A stretch of 11,928 nucleotides of DNA from CAIKBL01 sp043734785. GTDB taxonomy: Bacteria > Pseudomonadota > Gammaproteobacteria > Ga0077536. The notes beneath the pieces are model-generated. The model made no database searches, was not told the DNA's origin, and saw only the letters and a list, made by a program, of their open reading frames with translations. The stretch spans positions 1-11,928 of the forward strand of contig JAYTEX010000304.1 in assembly GCA_043734785.1 (NCBI GenBank), given 5' to 3'. Below, in pieces: positions 1-6,982 of the stretch. Every line of letters starts with the position of its first letter. Position 1 is the first letter of the stretch. Position numbers and translations under genes: made by a program.

Positions 1-427
1 CGCCGTCGGTGACGACGATCGCAGTGCCCACTATCCCGAGCAGGATCCCGCCCACCATTCCGCGACTCAGACGTTGTCGATACCACAGTACATCAATCAT
101 CGCGATCATGATGGTGATCGTGGAAAAAATCACGTTCGCACGATTCGCTTCAGTATGTTCTACCCCCATGAAGACCAGCACGTTGTGCAGAAAGACGCCG
201 GTCAAGCCAAGCAGGAGAAAGGCACCGAGGTGTGCGCGCGAAATCTGCGCACGTTCGCCACTGGCGCGCAGGAAAACCCACAACACCGCAGTGGCAACCA
301 GAAAGCGGCCAAACGCCAAGGCATAAGGTGCGGAATATCCGGCTAACATACGCCCGAAGATTGGCGTCAAGGCCCAAAACATCGTCGCGCCGATGAGCTT
401 GAAGTGAATGATCGCGGGCGTGGACAT
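1..427 (-). CDS. EamA/DMT-superfamily permease, partial (N-terminal half; runs off window start)
   Basis: Reading the minus strand from an ATG at 427 gives 142 residues without a stop up to the window edge, so the C-terminal half is missing. The product begins MSTPAIIHFKLIGATMFWAL and is hydrophobic with regularly spaced membrane segments at about residues 8-28, 35-53, 67-87, 96-114 and 124-140. The layout of the first EamA repeat is visible: an early small/aromatic segment (GATMFWALTPIFGR, 13-26), FGR at 39-41, a TEANRANVIFS segment at 92-102, then the RLSRGMVGGILLGIVGTAIV stretch at 119-138. EamA proteins are inner-membrane exporters or importers of metabolites, usually about 280-300 residues, so roughly half is present. 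The substrate cannot be read from the sequence. An in-frame GTG at 451 would add eight residues; the ATG was preferred. The gene is divergent from the LLM oxidoreductase, so the two share the 428-606 spacer. The ATG-initiated reading at 446 in another frame is a shadow. Confidence 0.85.
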   Translation of the reverse strand, partial: MSTPAIIHFKLIGATMFWALTPIFGRMLAGYSAPYALAFGRFLVATAVLWVFLRASGERAQISRAHLGAFLLLGLTGVFLHNVLVFMGVEHTEANRANVIFSTITIMIAMIDVLWYRQRLSRGMVGGILLGIVGTAIVVTDG

Positions 428-548
428 CGTTGCCGTTATCCAGCATGCCACGGATATAAGCAATCGCGGGCAGCGAGTTGATTGCAAGCTTAGCGAGGCC
501 ATCACGGCACGGTGGCTTATGTTTTCAACGCACCCCCGGGCCCGCGCC

Positions 549-577
549 TTGGTAATTGCGCACCCGCCGCTTACTAT
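549..577 (+). promoter_or_regulatory. Putative sigma70-type promoter for the LLM oxidoreductase
   Basis: A TTGGTA box at 549-554 and a TACTAT box at 572-577 are separated by exactly 17 bases, close to the sigma70 consensus, and lie 29 bases upstream of the ATG at 607. This is a reading by eye; no transcription start is known. Confidence 0.4.
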
Positions 578-606
578 ACCGACTCACTACATAAAGGGGC
601 CGCTTG

Positions 607-1452
607 ATGACTAGCTTCGGCGTGTGCATGTTTCCAACAGAGTATTCCATTCAACCAGCGGCGTTCGCGCGTGCAGTTGAGGAACGCGGATTGGACTCTG
701 TTTTTTTTCCCGAACACACGCATATTCCGACCAGCCGCAAAACGCCCTGGCCAGGCGGCCCGGAACTTCCCAAACAGTATTCTCACACGCATGATCCTTT
801 CGTGGCCCTGGCTGCCTGCGCCGCAGTCACCACGCGCATCAAGCTAGGATTCGGCGTCTGTCTCATTGCGCAACGCGATCCAATCGTCACGGCCAAACAG
901 GTTGCCTCGCTCGATCTGATCTCCAACGGCCGAGTGATCTTTGGGGTCGGTGCCGGTTGGAATCAGGAAGAGATGGAGAATCACGGCACCTTATTTAAAT
1001 CCCGCTGGCCGGTGCTGCGCGAACGAGTGCTTGCGATGAAGTCTATCTGGCGCGACGACGAAGCCAGCTTCCATGGCGAGCACGTCAATTTCGAACCGAT
1101 CTGGTCCTACCCGAAACCCGCCCAGCGCGGCGGTCCGCCGATCTGGCTCGGCGCCAAATCGAAATTCATCGCCGCACGCATTGCGGAATATGGGGATGGC
1201 TTCATGCCTATCTTCGGTCGTGAAGGCCAGGCCAGCGTTGCCCAGTTGAAGGTTGAATGCGCTAAGTTGGGGCGTAATTTCAGTGAAATTACGCTGGCTT
1301 CATTTGGACCGCCCGCCACCGAAGCCGCGACCGCACAGTGCATCGCTGAGGATTTTACCCATCTCATCTATCTCGTCCCGTCCGCAGAGCCCAGCAAGGT
1401 GCTGCCCAAACTGGATGAACTGGCGGCACTCGCCACGCGCATGCGACGCTGA
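607..1452 (+). CDS. LLM-class (luciferase-like) flavin/F420-type oxidoreductase
   Basis: This 281-residue protein belongs to the luciferase-like TIM-barrel oxidoreductases, most like the F420-dependent (TIGR03619-type) branch. Family landmarks are the N-terminal strand FGVCMFPTEYSI (4-15), the GLDSVFFPEHTHIP segment (28-41), the HDPFVALAACAAVTTRIKLG block (62-81), QRDPIVTAKQVASLDLISNG (89-108) and the GVGAGWNQEEMENHG loop (113-127). A GGPPIWLGAK strand at 175-184 and EYGDGFMP at 194-201 follow. These enzymes are cytosolic and move hydride or oxygen using F420H2 or reduced FMN; the substrate cannot be deduced. The start is the ATG at 607, preceded by AAAGGGG at 593-599 with 7 bases spacing; the TTG immediately before it (604) is not needed. 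The length is normal for the family. It lies about 300 bp upstream of the methyltransferase on the same strand and may or may not be co-transcribed. The F420 assignment is by family resemblance only, and an FMN-using relative is possible. Confidence 0.85.
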   Translation: MTSFGVCMFPTEYSIQPAAFARAVEERGLDSVFFPEHTHIPTSRKTPWPGGPELPKQYSHTHDPFVALAACAAVTTRIKLGFGVCLIAQRDPIVTAKQVASLDLISNGRVIFGVGAGWNQEEMENHGTLFKSRWPVLRERVLAMKSIWRDDEASFHGEHVNFEPIWSYPKPAQRGGPPIWLGAKSKFIAARIAEYGDGFMPIFGREGQASVAQLKVECAKLGRNFSEITLASFGPPATEAATAQCIAEDFTHLIYLVPSAEPSKVLPKLDELAALATRMRR

Positions 1453-1750
1453 ACGCATTAGCCGGTCTGGTGTGCGCCAGGCGGAAAGCGCGGATCGCGG
1501 ATTTGTTTGAAGGTGATCACGCTACGCTCCGGGTCCTCGAGCAAACACGGTGAACCGATCATTAGCCAGCATTGCCCGCCCGCCCGTGACTGGACCGTGT
1601 ACACTGGCCGCCCGATTGCGCCGTGCGAAAACGCCTCGCGTGTTGACGGCGGATGACGCTCCGCACCGCGCAAACGGGCGAGAATACCGAGACGAGCGGC
1701 CAAAAAACAGGCGAGCGCCGGCATGGCGCCCACTAAGGGGAGAGCAGACC
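1453..1750. other. Gene-poor spacer between LLM oxidoreductase and methyltransferase
   Basis: This 298-bp spacer has no convincing plus-strand gene. It contains the perfect 8-bp palindromes GTGATCAC (1513-1520) and GTGTACAC (1597-1604), which are too short to assign to a regulator. An open minus-strand frame covers 1458-1733 (from a GTG at 1733, or an ATG a few codons in). Its last third looks protein-like, but there is no ribosome binding site, and it would run through the leader of the downstream gene, so it is not called. No riboswitch (SAM, cobalamin or other) was recognisable by eye. The promoter of the 1751-6862 cluster is expected here, but no pair of boxes stands out. Confidence 0.5.
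1739..1744 (+). promoter_or_regulatory. Ribosome binding site that decides the methyltransferase start
   Basis: The purine run AAGGGGAG covers about 1736-1743, with its core just 5' of the ATG at 1751 (spacing about 7 bases). It selects this ATG over upstream in-frame codons reaching back to 1550, whose translation shows no family similarity. Confidence 0.7.
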
Positions 1751-2914
1751 ATGAAGCGCAGTGACCAGCGTATTCTCACCACCCATGTCGGCAGCTTGCC
1801 GCGCGCGCGCGCGCTATCCGACCTCTTGATTGCCGACGAAGACAAACAAACTGTTGACCATCCGACTCTCGATCGCCTCGCTCGAGAGGGCGTCCAGCAT
1901 GTGGTGGGCCAACAGCTCGCCAGCGGGATCGACATCATCAACGACGGTGAACAACCCCGGGTCGGTTTCCAGACCTATGTCGGTCAACGGCTCGAGGGAT
2001 TTGGCGGTGTCAGCCAACGGGAACCCTTCAAAGATTTTGCCGACTATCCGGATTTCAGGCAGATTTGGCTTAATCGCGGCATGGTGATGTCAAAAGTCTT
2101 CGACGCCCCCGCCGCCATCGGCGAAGTGCGCTACAAGGATCTCGCGCCTGCCATTCGCGAGTGCGATTTGTTCGATGAGGCGCTCCGGGCCCATGCCGGC
2201 AAAGTGGTCGAGCCATTCATGACTGCGGCCTCGCCTGGCATCGTCTGCACCACCATGCGCAATGGCGGCCATTATGATTCACATGCGTCTTACCTGCGCG
2301 CGGTGGCACGTGAACTCAAGAAAGAGTACGAACTCATCCACCAGCGAGGGTATGTGCTGCAGCTCGACTGCCCGGATCTCGCGATGGAACGGCATGGCAT
2401 GTTCCAACACAGCACACTCAAAGCGTTCCAGGAGGCAGTGACGCTGCATATTTCGGCCATCAACGAAGCGTGTGCCGAAATTCCGGTCGACCGCATCCGG
2501 CTACATGTGTGCTGGGGCAATTATGACGGCCCCCACGATTGCGACGTGCCACTTGAAGATATCCTGCCGATCATCAGCGAGGCGCAGGTCGGGGCGTTTT
2601 CCATCGAGTTCGCAAATCCCCGGCATCAGCACGAATATGCGGCGCTGAAAAAATATCCGCTGCCCAAGGACAAAATCCTCATTCCAGGCGTGATCGATTC
2701 GACGGTGAACTACATCGAGCACCCACAGGTGATCTGTAATCGCATCCTGGAAGCCGTGCGCGCGGTCGGCGACAGGGAACGCGTCATTGCCGGGGCTGAT
2801 TGCGGATTTGGCACCTTTGCGGGCTGGGAGATGGTCGCGGCGAGCGTCGTGTGGAAGAAATTCGAAGCCATGGCAGAAGGCGCCAAGCTCGCGTCGCAAC
2901 AATTGTGGGGATAA
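1751..2914 (+). CDS. Stand-alone MetE-core-like (cobalamin-independent methionine synthase II family) thiol methyl/alkyl-transferase
   Basis: The protein has 387 residues, about half the length of canonical MetE (~750), because it consists of the catalytic UROD/MetE-type barrel without the N-terminal MetE domain. It opens with TTHVGSLPR (10-18), the family signature, followed by DIINDGEQPR (61-70). The zinc-ligand set of MetE enzymes is all recognisable: His252 and Cys254 in LHVCWGNYDGPHD, Glu286 in FSIEFAN, and Cys351 in GADCGFG. It should therefore activate a thiol on zinc and transfer a methyl or alkyl group to or from it in the cytosol. Relatives include YxjG/YxjH-type proteins and epoxyalkane:coenzyme M transferases, so homocysteine is only one candidate acceptor. 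The methyl donor cannot be told from sequence. The start is the ATG at 1751 with a good Shine-Dalgarno just upstream. The stop is two bases from the ATG of the DUF485 gene, so the methyltransferase heads the transporter operon. Nothing looks truncated or frameshifted. Confidence 0.88.
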   Translation: MKRSDQRILTTHVGSLPRARALSDLLIADEDKQTVDHPTLDRLAREGVQHVVGQQLASGIDIINDGEQPRVGFQTYVGQRLEGFGGVSQREPFKDFADYPDFRQIWLNRGMVMSKVFDAPAAIGEVRYKDLAPAIRECDLFDEALRAHAGKVVEPFMTAASPGIVCTTMRNGGHYDSHASYLRAVARELKKEYELIHQRGYVLQLDCPDLAMERHGMFQHSTLKAFQEAVTLHISAINEACAEIPVDRIRLHVCWGNYDGPHDCDVPLEDILPIISEAQVGAFSIEFANPRHQHEYAALKKYPLPKDKILIPGVIDSTVNYIEHPQVICNRILEAVRAVGDRERVIAGADCGFGTFAGWEMVAASVVWKKFEAMAEGAKLASQQLWG

Positions 2915-2916
2915 CG

Positions 2917-3258
2917 ATGCAACACCTCTATCAGAAAATCAAGGAAGACCCACGCTTCCACGAATTGGAGCGCAAACGTCGCGTCTTCAGCTGGACCTTG
3001 GTCACCGTTGTGCTAGCCAATTGCTTTTGGTACATCTTCGCCACTGCGTTCTACCCCGAGCGAGGCTTTGCCAGATTCTGGGGGACCCCTATCGGTGAGG
3101 GATATGCGACCACCTGGGGAATCGTGATCGGACTATCGCAGACAGTGCTATTTATTGGCTTAGTCGGACTTTACATCTATCGCGCCAACACTGAATTCGA
3201 CGTCTTGAAAGATGCCATTGTCGCTGACGCAAAACGCGCCGCCGGAGAAACAAAATGA
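2917..3258 (+). CDS. DUF485 (YjcH-like) small membrane protein, copy 1
   Basis: A 113-residue DUF485 protein, the small partner encoded immediately upstream of ActP-type symporters (E. coli yjcH is the type case). An N-terminal cytosolic helix (HLYQKIKEDPRFHELERKRR, 3-22) leads into membrane segment 1 (about 24-44). A short loop containing FYPERGFARFWG (45-56) precedes membrane segment 2 (about 67-88), which ends in the conserved YIYRANTEFD stretch (86-95). The function of DUF485 is not established; it is presumed to help assembly or activity of its symporter. The start is the ATG at 2917, two bases after the methyltransferase stop, with GGGGA at 2907-2911 as the ribosome binding site inside the preceding gene's end. 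The stop overlaps the ATG of the symporter by four bases (ATGA at 3255-3258), the usual sign of translational coupling. Confidence 0.9.
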   Translation: MQHLYQKIKEDPRFHELERKRRVFSWTLVTVVLANCFWYIFATAFYPERGFARFWGTPIGEGYATTWGIVIGLSQTVLFIGLVGLYIYRANTEFDVLKDAIVADAKRAAGETK

Positions 3259-4910
3259 AATTACGCGCTTTTGCAGCGTTACCTGTCGTTGCGGCGGTAC
3301 CGATGGCGACATGGGCCCAGGCGGCAGCGGCGGCGCCACCCAAACTGAACATGATCGCGATCGCGATGTTTTTAGTCTTCGTAGTGATCTCGCTAGGGAT
3401 CACCTTCTGGGCTGCACTGCGCACTAAATCTACCAGCGATTTTTTAGCTGCCGGCGGGCGCATCTCCGGTTTTCAAAACGGGCTCGCGATTACTGGCGAC
3501 TGGTGTTCGTCCGCCGCACTCATGGGGATTGCCGGGCTCATTTATATGAAGGGTTTCGACGGTTTAATTTACTCCGTCGTGCCCTTCGGAGCGTGGCCGC
3601 TGATGATGTTCTTGATGGCCGATCGCTTGCGTAATCTCGGCAAATATACCATCGCGGATATCGTGTCCCTGCGCTTTGCGCGGGTCCAGATTCGAACGTT
3701 AATCGCGGTGTCTAGTCTGGTGTTCGTGGTGGGTTATCTGATCGTACAACTGGTCGGCGCAGGGACCTTGATCTCGAATCTGTTCGGCCTCCCCTACGCC
3801 ACTGCGGAAATGGTTATCGGTGCGCTGATCGTGGTCTACGTGGCCTTCGGCGGCATGATCGCAACGACTTATGTGCAGCTCGTTAAAGCCGTGTTGCTGT
3901 TGTCCGGGGCGACCTTCATCTCGTTAGCGGTGCTGCACCGATTCGATTGGTCCCTTGATGGGCTCTACGCCGCAGCGATCACCCATCACCCGGCCAAAGA
4001 AGCGATTATGCAACCCGGCACCTTGTTTCCGGACCCAGTCTCAGCGATTTCCTGCGGCGTCATGCTGTTATTCGGAGGCGCGGCGATGCCGCACGTGCTG
4101 ATGCGATTCTTCACCGTGCCGGATGCGAAACAAGCGCGACGTTCGGTGTTCTTTGCGGCGAGCTTCATCGGCTATTTCTACTTGCTCACTTTTATCATTG
4201 GCTACGGTGCGATCGTATTCGTCATGAACGATCCGCAGTATCTCGATGCTGTCACCGGCGCGATTCGGGGCGGGCCCAATATGGCCGCGATTCATTTATC
4301 CGAAGCCATGGGCGGGGACTATTTCCTGGGCTATATCGCGGCCGTCGCGTTCGCGACGATCGTCGCCGTGGTCGCTGGCCTAACGATCGCAGGGGCCTCG
4401 GCGATATCGCATGATCTTTACGCCAATATCTTCCGCCATGGCAAAGCGACCGACCAAGAGGTCGTTAAAGTCTCGCGGATTTCAGCACTCGCGTTGGGCG
4501 TGGTAGGGGTTGGCCTCGGGATCGCGTTCGAGGGCCAAAACATCGCGGAACTGATCGTCATTCCGTTCACTGTCAGTTCCTCGGTGTTCTTCCCTATCCT
4601 GTTCTTGTCGATGTATTGGCGGGGGTTAACCACTACAGGCGCAGTCGTCGGGGGTTGGGTCGGACTGGGCTTGGGGATAATTCTTTTAGTCCTGGGGCCT
4701 ATAATCTGGAGGGATATTCTGCATCACTTGGAGCCGATTTTTCCCTATAAGCAACCAGCGCTGTTCACGATCATCGCGTCGTTTTTAACCATGATTGTGG
4801 TCTCGAAGTTGGATCGGAGTGAGCGGGCGAAGCGCGAAATCGCTGAATTTGACGACCAGTTCGTGCGCTCGCAGACCGGCTTGGGTGCCGAGGCCCCTGC
4901 GGTACATTAG
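3255..4910 (+). CDS. ActP-like sodium:solute symporter (SSS family), copy 1, diverged
   Basis: A 551-residue inner-membrane symporter of the SSS family, acetate-permease (ActP) branch. An N-terminal signal-like segment (residues 1-27, ending in alanines) precedes the first core helix MIAIAMFLVFVVISLGIT (33-50). ActP signatures are present: DFLAAGGRISGFQNGLAI (62-79), FGGMIATTYVQLVKAVLLL (198-216), PHVLMRFFTVPDAKQARRSV, GPNMAAIHL, AGASAISHDLYANIF, and the carboxy-terminal VRSQTGLGAEA. The length matches ActP (~549). It departs from ActP where the transport path is expected: the usual GDxMSAAxFLG reads GDWCSSAALMG (81-91), QMVGAGKLI reads QLVGAGTLI (165-173), and the late segment reads IVIPFTVSSSVFFP. 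The likely cargo is a small carboxylate moved with Na+, but not necessarily acetate. It is coupled to DUF485 copy 1 by a 4-base overlap, and the next gene starts 10 bases after its stop. Confidence 0.92.
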   Translation: MKLRAFAALPVVAAVPMATWAQAAAAAPPKLNMIAIAMFLVFVVISLGITFWAALRTKSTSDFLAAGGRISGFQNGLAITGDWCSSAALMGIAGLIYMKGFDGLIYSVVPFGAWPLMMFLMADRLRNLGKYTIADIVSLRFARVQIRTLIAVSSLVFVVGYLIVQLVGAGTLISNLFGLPYATAEMVIGALIVVYVAFGGMIATTYVQLVKAVLLLSGATFISLAVLHRFDWSLDGLYAAAITHHPAKEAIMQPGTLFPDPVSAISCGVMLLFGGAAMPHVLMRFFTVPDAKQARRSVFFAASFIGYFYLLTFIIGYGAIVFVMNDPQYLDAVTGAIRGGPNMAAIHLSEAMGGDYFLGYIAAVAFATIVAVVAGLTIAGASAISHDLYANIFRHGKATDQEVVKVSRISALALGVVGVGLGIAFEGQNIAELIVIPFTVSSSVFFPILFLSMYWRGLTTTGAVVGGWVGLGLGIILLVLGPIIWRDILHHLEPIFPYKQPALFTIIASFLTMIVVSKLDRSERAKREIAEFDDQFVRSQTGLGAEAPAVH

Positions 4911-4920
4911 AAAGCTACGG

Positions 4921-5241
4921 ATGCATGACCTCTACGCGAGTATCGATCGAGACCCGAGCTTTCATCGCTTGCAGCGTACGCGCAGTCGTTTTGCGTGGTG
5001 CCTGGCCGCGGTAGTGCTTGGTGCCTACTACGGATTCATTCTCATCATCGCATTTCGACCAGCGCTTTTTGCGCGCAGTCTGTACGCCGACACGGTGGTC
5101 ACGGTGGGCGTCTCCTACGGCCTTGCAATCATCGTACTCAGCATCTTGCTGACCGCTTTCTACGTGTGGCGGGCCAATCGAGAGTTCGACCATCTCAATC
5201 AAAGCATCCTTGATGAAGCCATCAATCGCACACCACGCTAG
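4921..5241 (+). CDS. DUF485 (YjcH-like) small membrane protein, copy 2
   Basis: A second DUF485 protein of 106 residues, paralogous to the one at 2917 but clearly diverged. Shared points are the N-terminal motif HxLYxxIxxDPxFHxLxRxR (copy 2 has HDLYASIDRDPSFHRLQRTR, residues 2-21), two membrane segments (about 25-45 and 60-83), and the conserved end of segment 2, YVWRANREFD (81-90). It begins 10 bases after the stop of the first symporter, without a strong Shine-Dalgarno (only GCTACGG precedes it), so it probably depends on translation of the upstream gene. Its last 29 bases overlap the start of the second symporter in another frame. The presumed role is partner of that symporter. Its biochemical function is unknown, as for the whole family. 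Confidence 0.88.
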   Translation: MHDLYASIDRDPSFHRLQRTRSRFAWCLAAVVLGAYYGFILIIAFRPALFARSLYADTVVTVGVSYGLAIIVLSILLTAFYVWRANREFDHLNQSILDEAINRTPR

Positions 5242-6862
5242 CCTTTTATCACTCGTTTTAATTCTGTGCCCGAACACCGCCTTCGCCGCAGAGCAAGGAG
5301 TGAATCGGATCGCCGTCACGATGTTTCTGGCCTTCGTCGCCGTGACCCTCGTGGTGACTTTCTGGGCCGCGCGCCAAACGCGTACGACCAAGGATTTCTA
5401 CGCAGCGGGGGGACGGATTACGGGCTTTCAGAATGGCCTTGCGATTGCGGGTGACTTCATGTCTGCCGCCACTTTCCTAGGCATTTCCGCGTTGATTTTC
5501 GACTATGGATTCGATGGCCTGATCTATGTGATAGGCGGGGTCGCGGGCTGGCCCATCGTGCTTTTTCTGCTCTCCGAACGTTTGAAGAATCTCGGCAAGT
5601 TTACTTTTGCCGATGCGGTGTCGATCCGTCTGCGCGCCACGCCGATGCGCTGTCTGGCGGCGACTGGTTCGCTGTTCGCGGTGTTGCTCTATCTGATCGC
5701 GCAAATGGTGGGAGCTGGCAAGCTCATCGAGTTGCTTTTTCATATTCGCTACGAATACGCGATTTGCACGATTGGCGTGTTGATGGTCTTGTACGTGAGT
5801 TTCGGCGGCATGATCGCAACGACCTGGGTCCAGATCATCAAAGCGAGCCTCCTGCTCGCTGGCGGCAGCGTGCTGGCCTGGTTAGTCTATCGGCAATTCG
5901 ATTTCTCGTTCGACCAACTGTTGCGCGCGGCCATGGCGAATCATAAGCTCGGCACCGACATGCTGCGGCCCGGAAATCTGGTGCACGATCCGATTTCGAT
6001 AATATCCCTGGGCACCACACTGGTATTGGGGACGGCTGGTTTGCCGCACATCCTCATGCGCTTTTTTACCGTGCCCAACGCTGCCGAAGCACGCCGTTCG
6101 GTGTTCTATGCGACCGGATTTATCGGTTACTTTTATATCATCGTTTTTATTCTTGGCTTCGGCGCGGTGGCGCTGGTGACCCCCGAAGCAGGGTATTTCG
6201 AACCCGGTACCGCCAAGCTGATCGGGGGCGCCAATATGGCCGCGATTCATCTCTCTCACGCGGTGGGCGGCAATGCGTTCCTGGGTTTCATTTCCGCAGT
6301 CTGCTTTGCGACGATCCTGGCGGTGGTCTCAGGCCTCACGCTGTCCGGGGCCTCCGCAATCTCTCACGATTTATACGCCAATGTGTTCCGGCCAGGCGCC
6401 AGCGAACGAGATGTGGTGCGCGTGTCCAAGATTTCGGCACTCGTGTTGGGGGCGATTGCGGTCGGACTCGGGCTCGTGTTCGAAGATCAGAATGTTGCCT
6501 ACATGGTGCTGCTCGCGTTTTCAATCGGTGCAAGCGTGAATTTCCCGTTGCTGTTCCTGGCCATGTACTGGCGGGATCTGACGACCCGTGGCGCCCTGAT
6601 CGGCGGCTGCCTCGGACTGGCGATCGCGGTAGGTGGCATCGTGTTCGGGCCCACGGTATGGGTTGAGGTGCTGGGCCACGCCACACCCCTCTTCCCTTAC
6701 AAATATCCCGCCTTATTTGCGCTGGTGGCCTCTTTCGCGGGCAGCATTCTGGGCTCGCTGACCGACCGGAGCGCCCAGGCGAGCGCAGAGCGCGCAGCGT
6801 TTGCCGCGCAATACGTACGCTCGCAAACAGGCCTGGGTGCTGAAGCCGCGAGCGTGCATTGA
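5213..6862 (+). CDS. actP: ActP-like cation/acetate symporter (SSS family), copy 2
   Basis: A 549-residue sodium:solute symporter, the same length as I recall for E. coli ActP and close to it in every landmark. These are a cleavable-looking signal peptide (residues 1-26, ending AFA-AEQ), DFYAAGGRITGFQNGLAIAG (61-80), the canonical GDFMSAATFLGISALIF (80-96), YLIAQMVGAGKLIELLF (160-176), FGGMIATTWVQIIKA, PHILMRFFTVPNAAEARRSVF and LSGASAISHDLYANVF. The carboxy end is VRSQTGLGAEA. It should import acetate or a related short carboxylate with Na+ across the inner membrane. The start chosen is the ATG at 5213 (the adjacent TTG at 5210 is in frame), because it gives an intact signal peptide. A downstream GTG after AAGGA near 5299 would remove that peptide. 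Start and preceding DUF485 stop overlap by 29 bases with no good ribosome site, so coupling is likely. It is the last gene of the cluster; a hairpin begins 16 bases after its stop. Confidence 0.9.
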   Translation: MKPSIAHHASLLSLVLILCPNTAFAAEQGVNRIAVTMFLAFVAVTLVVTFWAARQTRTTKDFYAAGGRITGFQNGLAIAGDFMSAATFLGISALIFDYGFDGLIYVIGGVAGWPIVLFLLSERLKNLGKFTFADAVSIRLRATPMRCLAATGSLFAVLLYLIAQMVGAGKLIELLFHIRYEYAICTIGVLMVLYVSFGGMIATTWVQIIKASLLLAGGSVLAWLVYRQFDFSFDQLLRAAMANHKLGTDMLRPGNLVHDPISIISLGTTLVLGTAGLPHILMRFFTVPNAAEARRSVFYATGFIGYFYIIVFILGFGAVALVTPEAGYFEPGTAKLIGGANMAAIHLSHAVGGNAFLGFISAVCFATILAVVSGLTLSGASAISHDLYANVFRPGASERDVVRVSKISALVLGAIAVGLGLVFEDQNVAYMVLLAFSIGASVNFPLLFLAMYWRDLTTRGALIGGCLGLAIAVGGIVFGPTVWVEVLGHATPLFPYKYPALFALVASFAGSILGSLTDRSAQASAERAAFAAQYVRSQTGLGAEAASVH

Positions 6863-6878
6863 AGATGGCATCAAGAAC

Positions 6879-6903
6879 GCTGCGCTTAGTCAAAAAGCGC
6901 AGC
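6879..6903. terminator. Perfect 9-bp hairpin after the symporter cluster (candidate terminator)
   Basis: GCTGCGCTT (6879-6887) and AAGCGCAGC (6895-6903) form a perfect stem around a 7-base loop, directly downstream of the second symporter. There is no T-tract after it, so it may act as a transcript-end or stability hairpin rather than a classic intrinsic terminator. Its right arm belongs to the repeat copy described next. Confidence 0.5.
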
Positions 6904-6970
6904 GAATTCTGCGTTCAAAGCGCCGCAGAGATCCGTTTCTATCAAATTTTTGTGATCTCTGCGGCCAATC
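6895..6970. repeat. Diverged partial copy of the intergenic repeat element, with 11-bp hairpin
   Basis: This stretch aligns with the right part of the 7513-7692 element. GAATTCT at 6904-6910 matches 7616-7622, and ATCCxTTTCTATCAA at 6931-6945 matches 7644-7658 with one difference. The right end GCGGCCAATC corresponds to CGTGGCTAATC. In this copy CCGCAGAGATC (6923-6933) and GATCTCTGCGG (6954-6964) form a perfect 11-bp stem around 20 bases. It lies in the spacer between convergent genes and may serve as a bidirectional transcript end. Confidence 0.65.
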
Positions 6971-6982
6971 GACGTTAGTGAC

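Noticed and set aside
150..446. 98-codon minus-strand frame at the left edge
   Set aside because: It overlaps the EamA-type frame from 427, which encodes clear membrane segments; this one is a shifted shadow.
1550..1750. 67-codon in-frame N-terminal extension of the MetE-like gene
   Set aside because: The extension has no homology, and AAGGGGAG precedes the ATG at 1751, where the TTHVGSLPR signature follows within ten residues.
1453..1750. Riboswitch (SAM or cobalamin type) upstream of the methyltransferase
   Set aside because: I looked for conserved core boxes and multi-stem layouts and saw none; only short palindromes are present.
6336..6893. 185-codon minus-strand frame opposite the second symporter
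   Set aside because: Arginine-rich antisense shadow of a strongly conserved gene, with no motifs and no ribosome site.
6863..6982. Classic rho-independent terminator for both convergent genes
   Set aside because: The stems are excellent, but no T-tract follows on either strand, so only hairpins are claimed.
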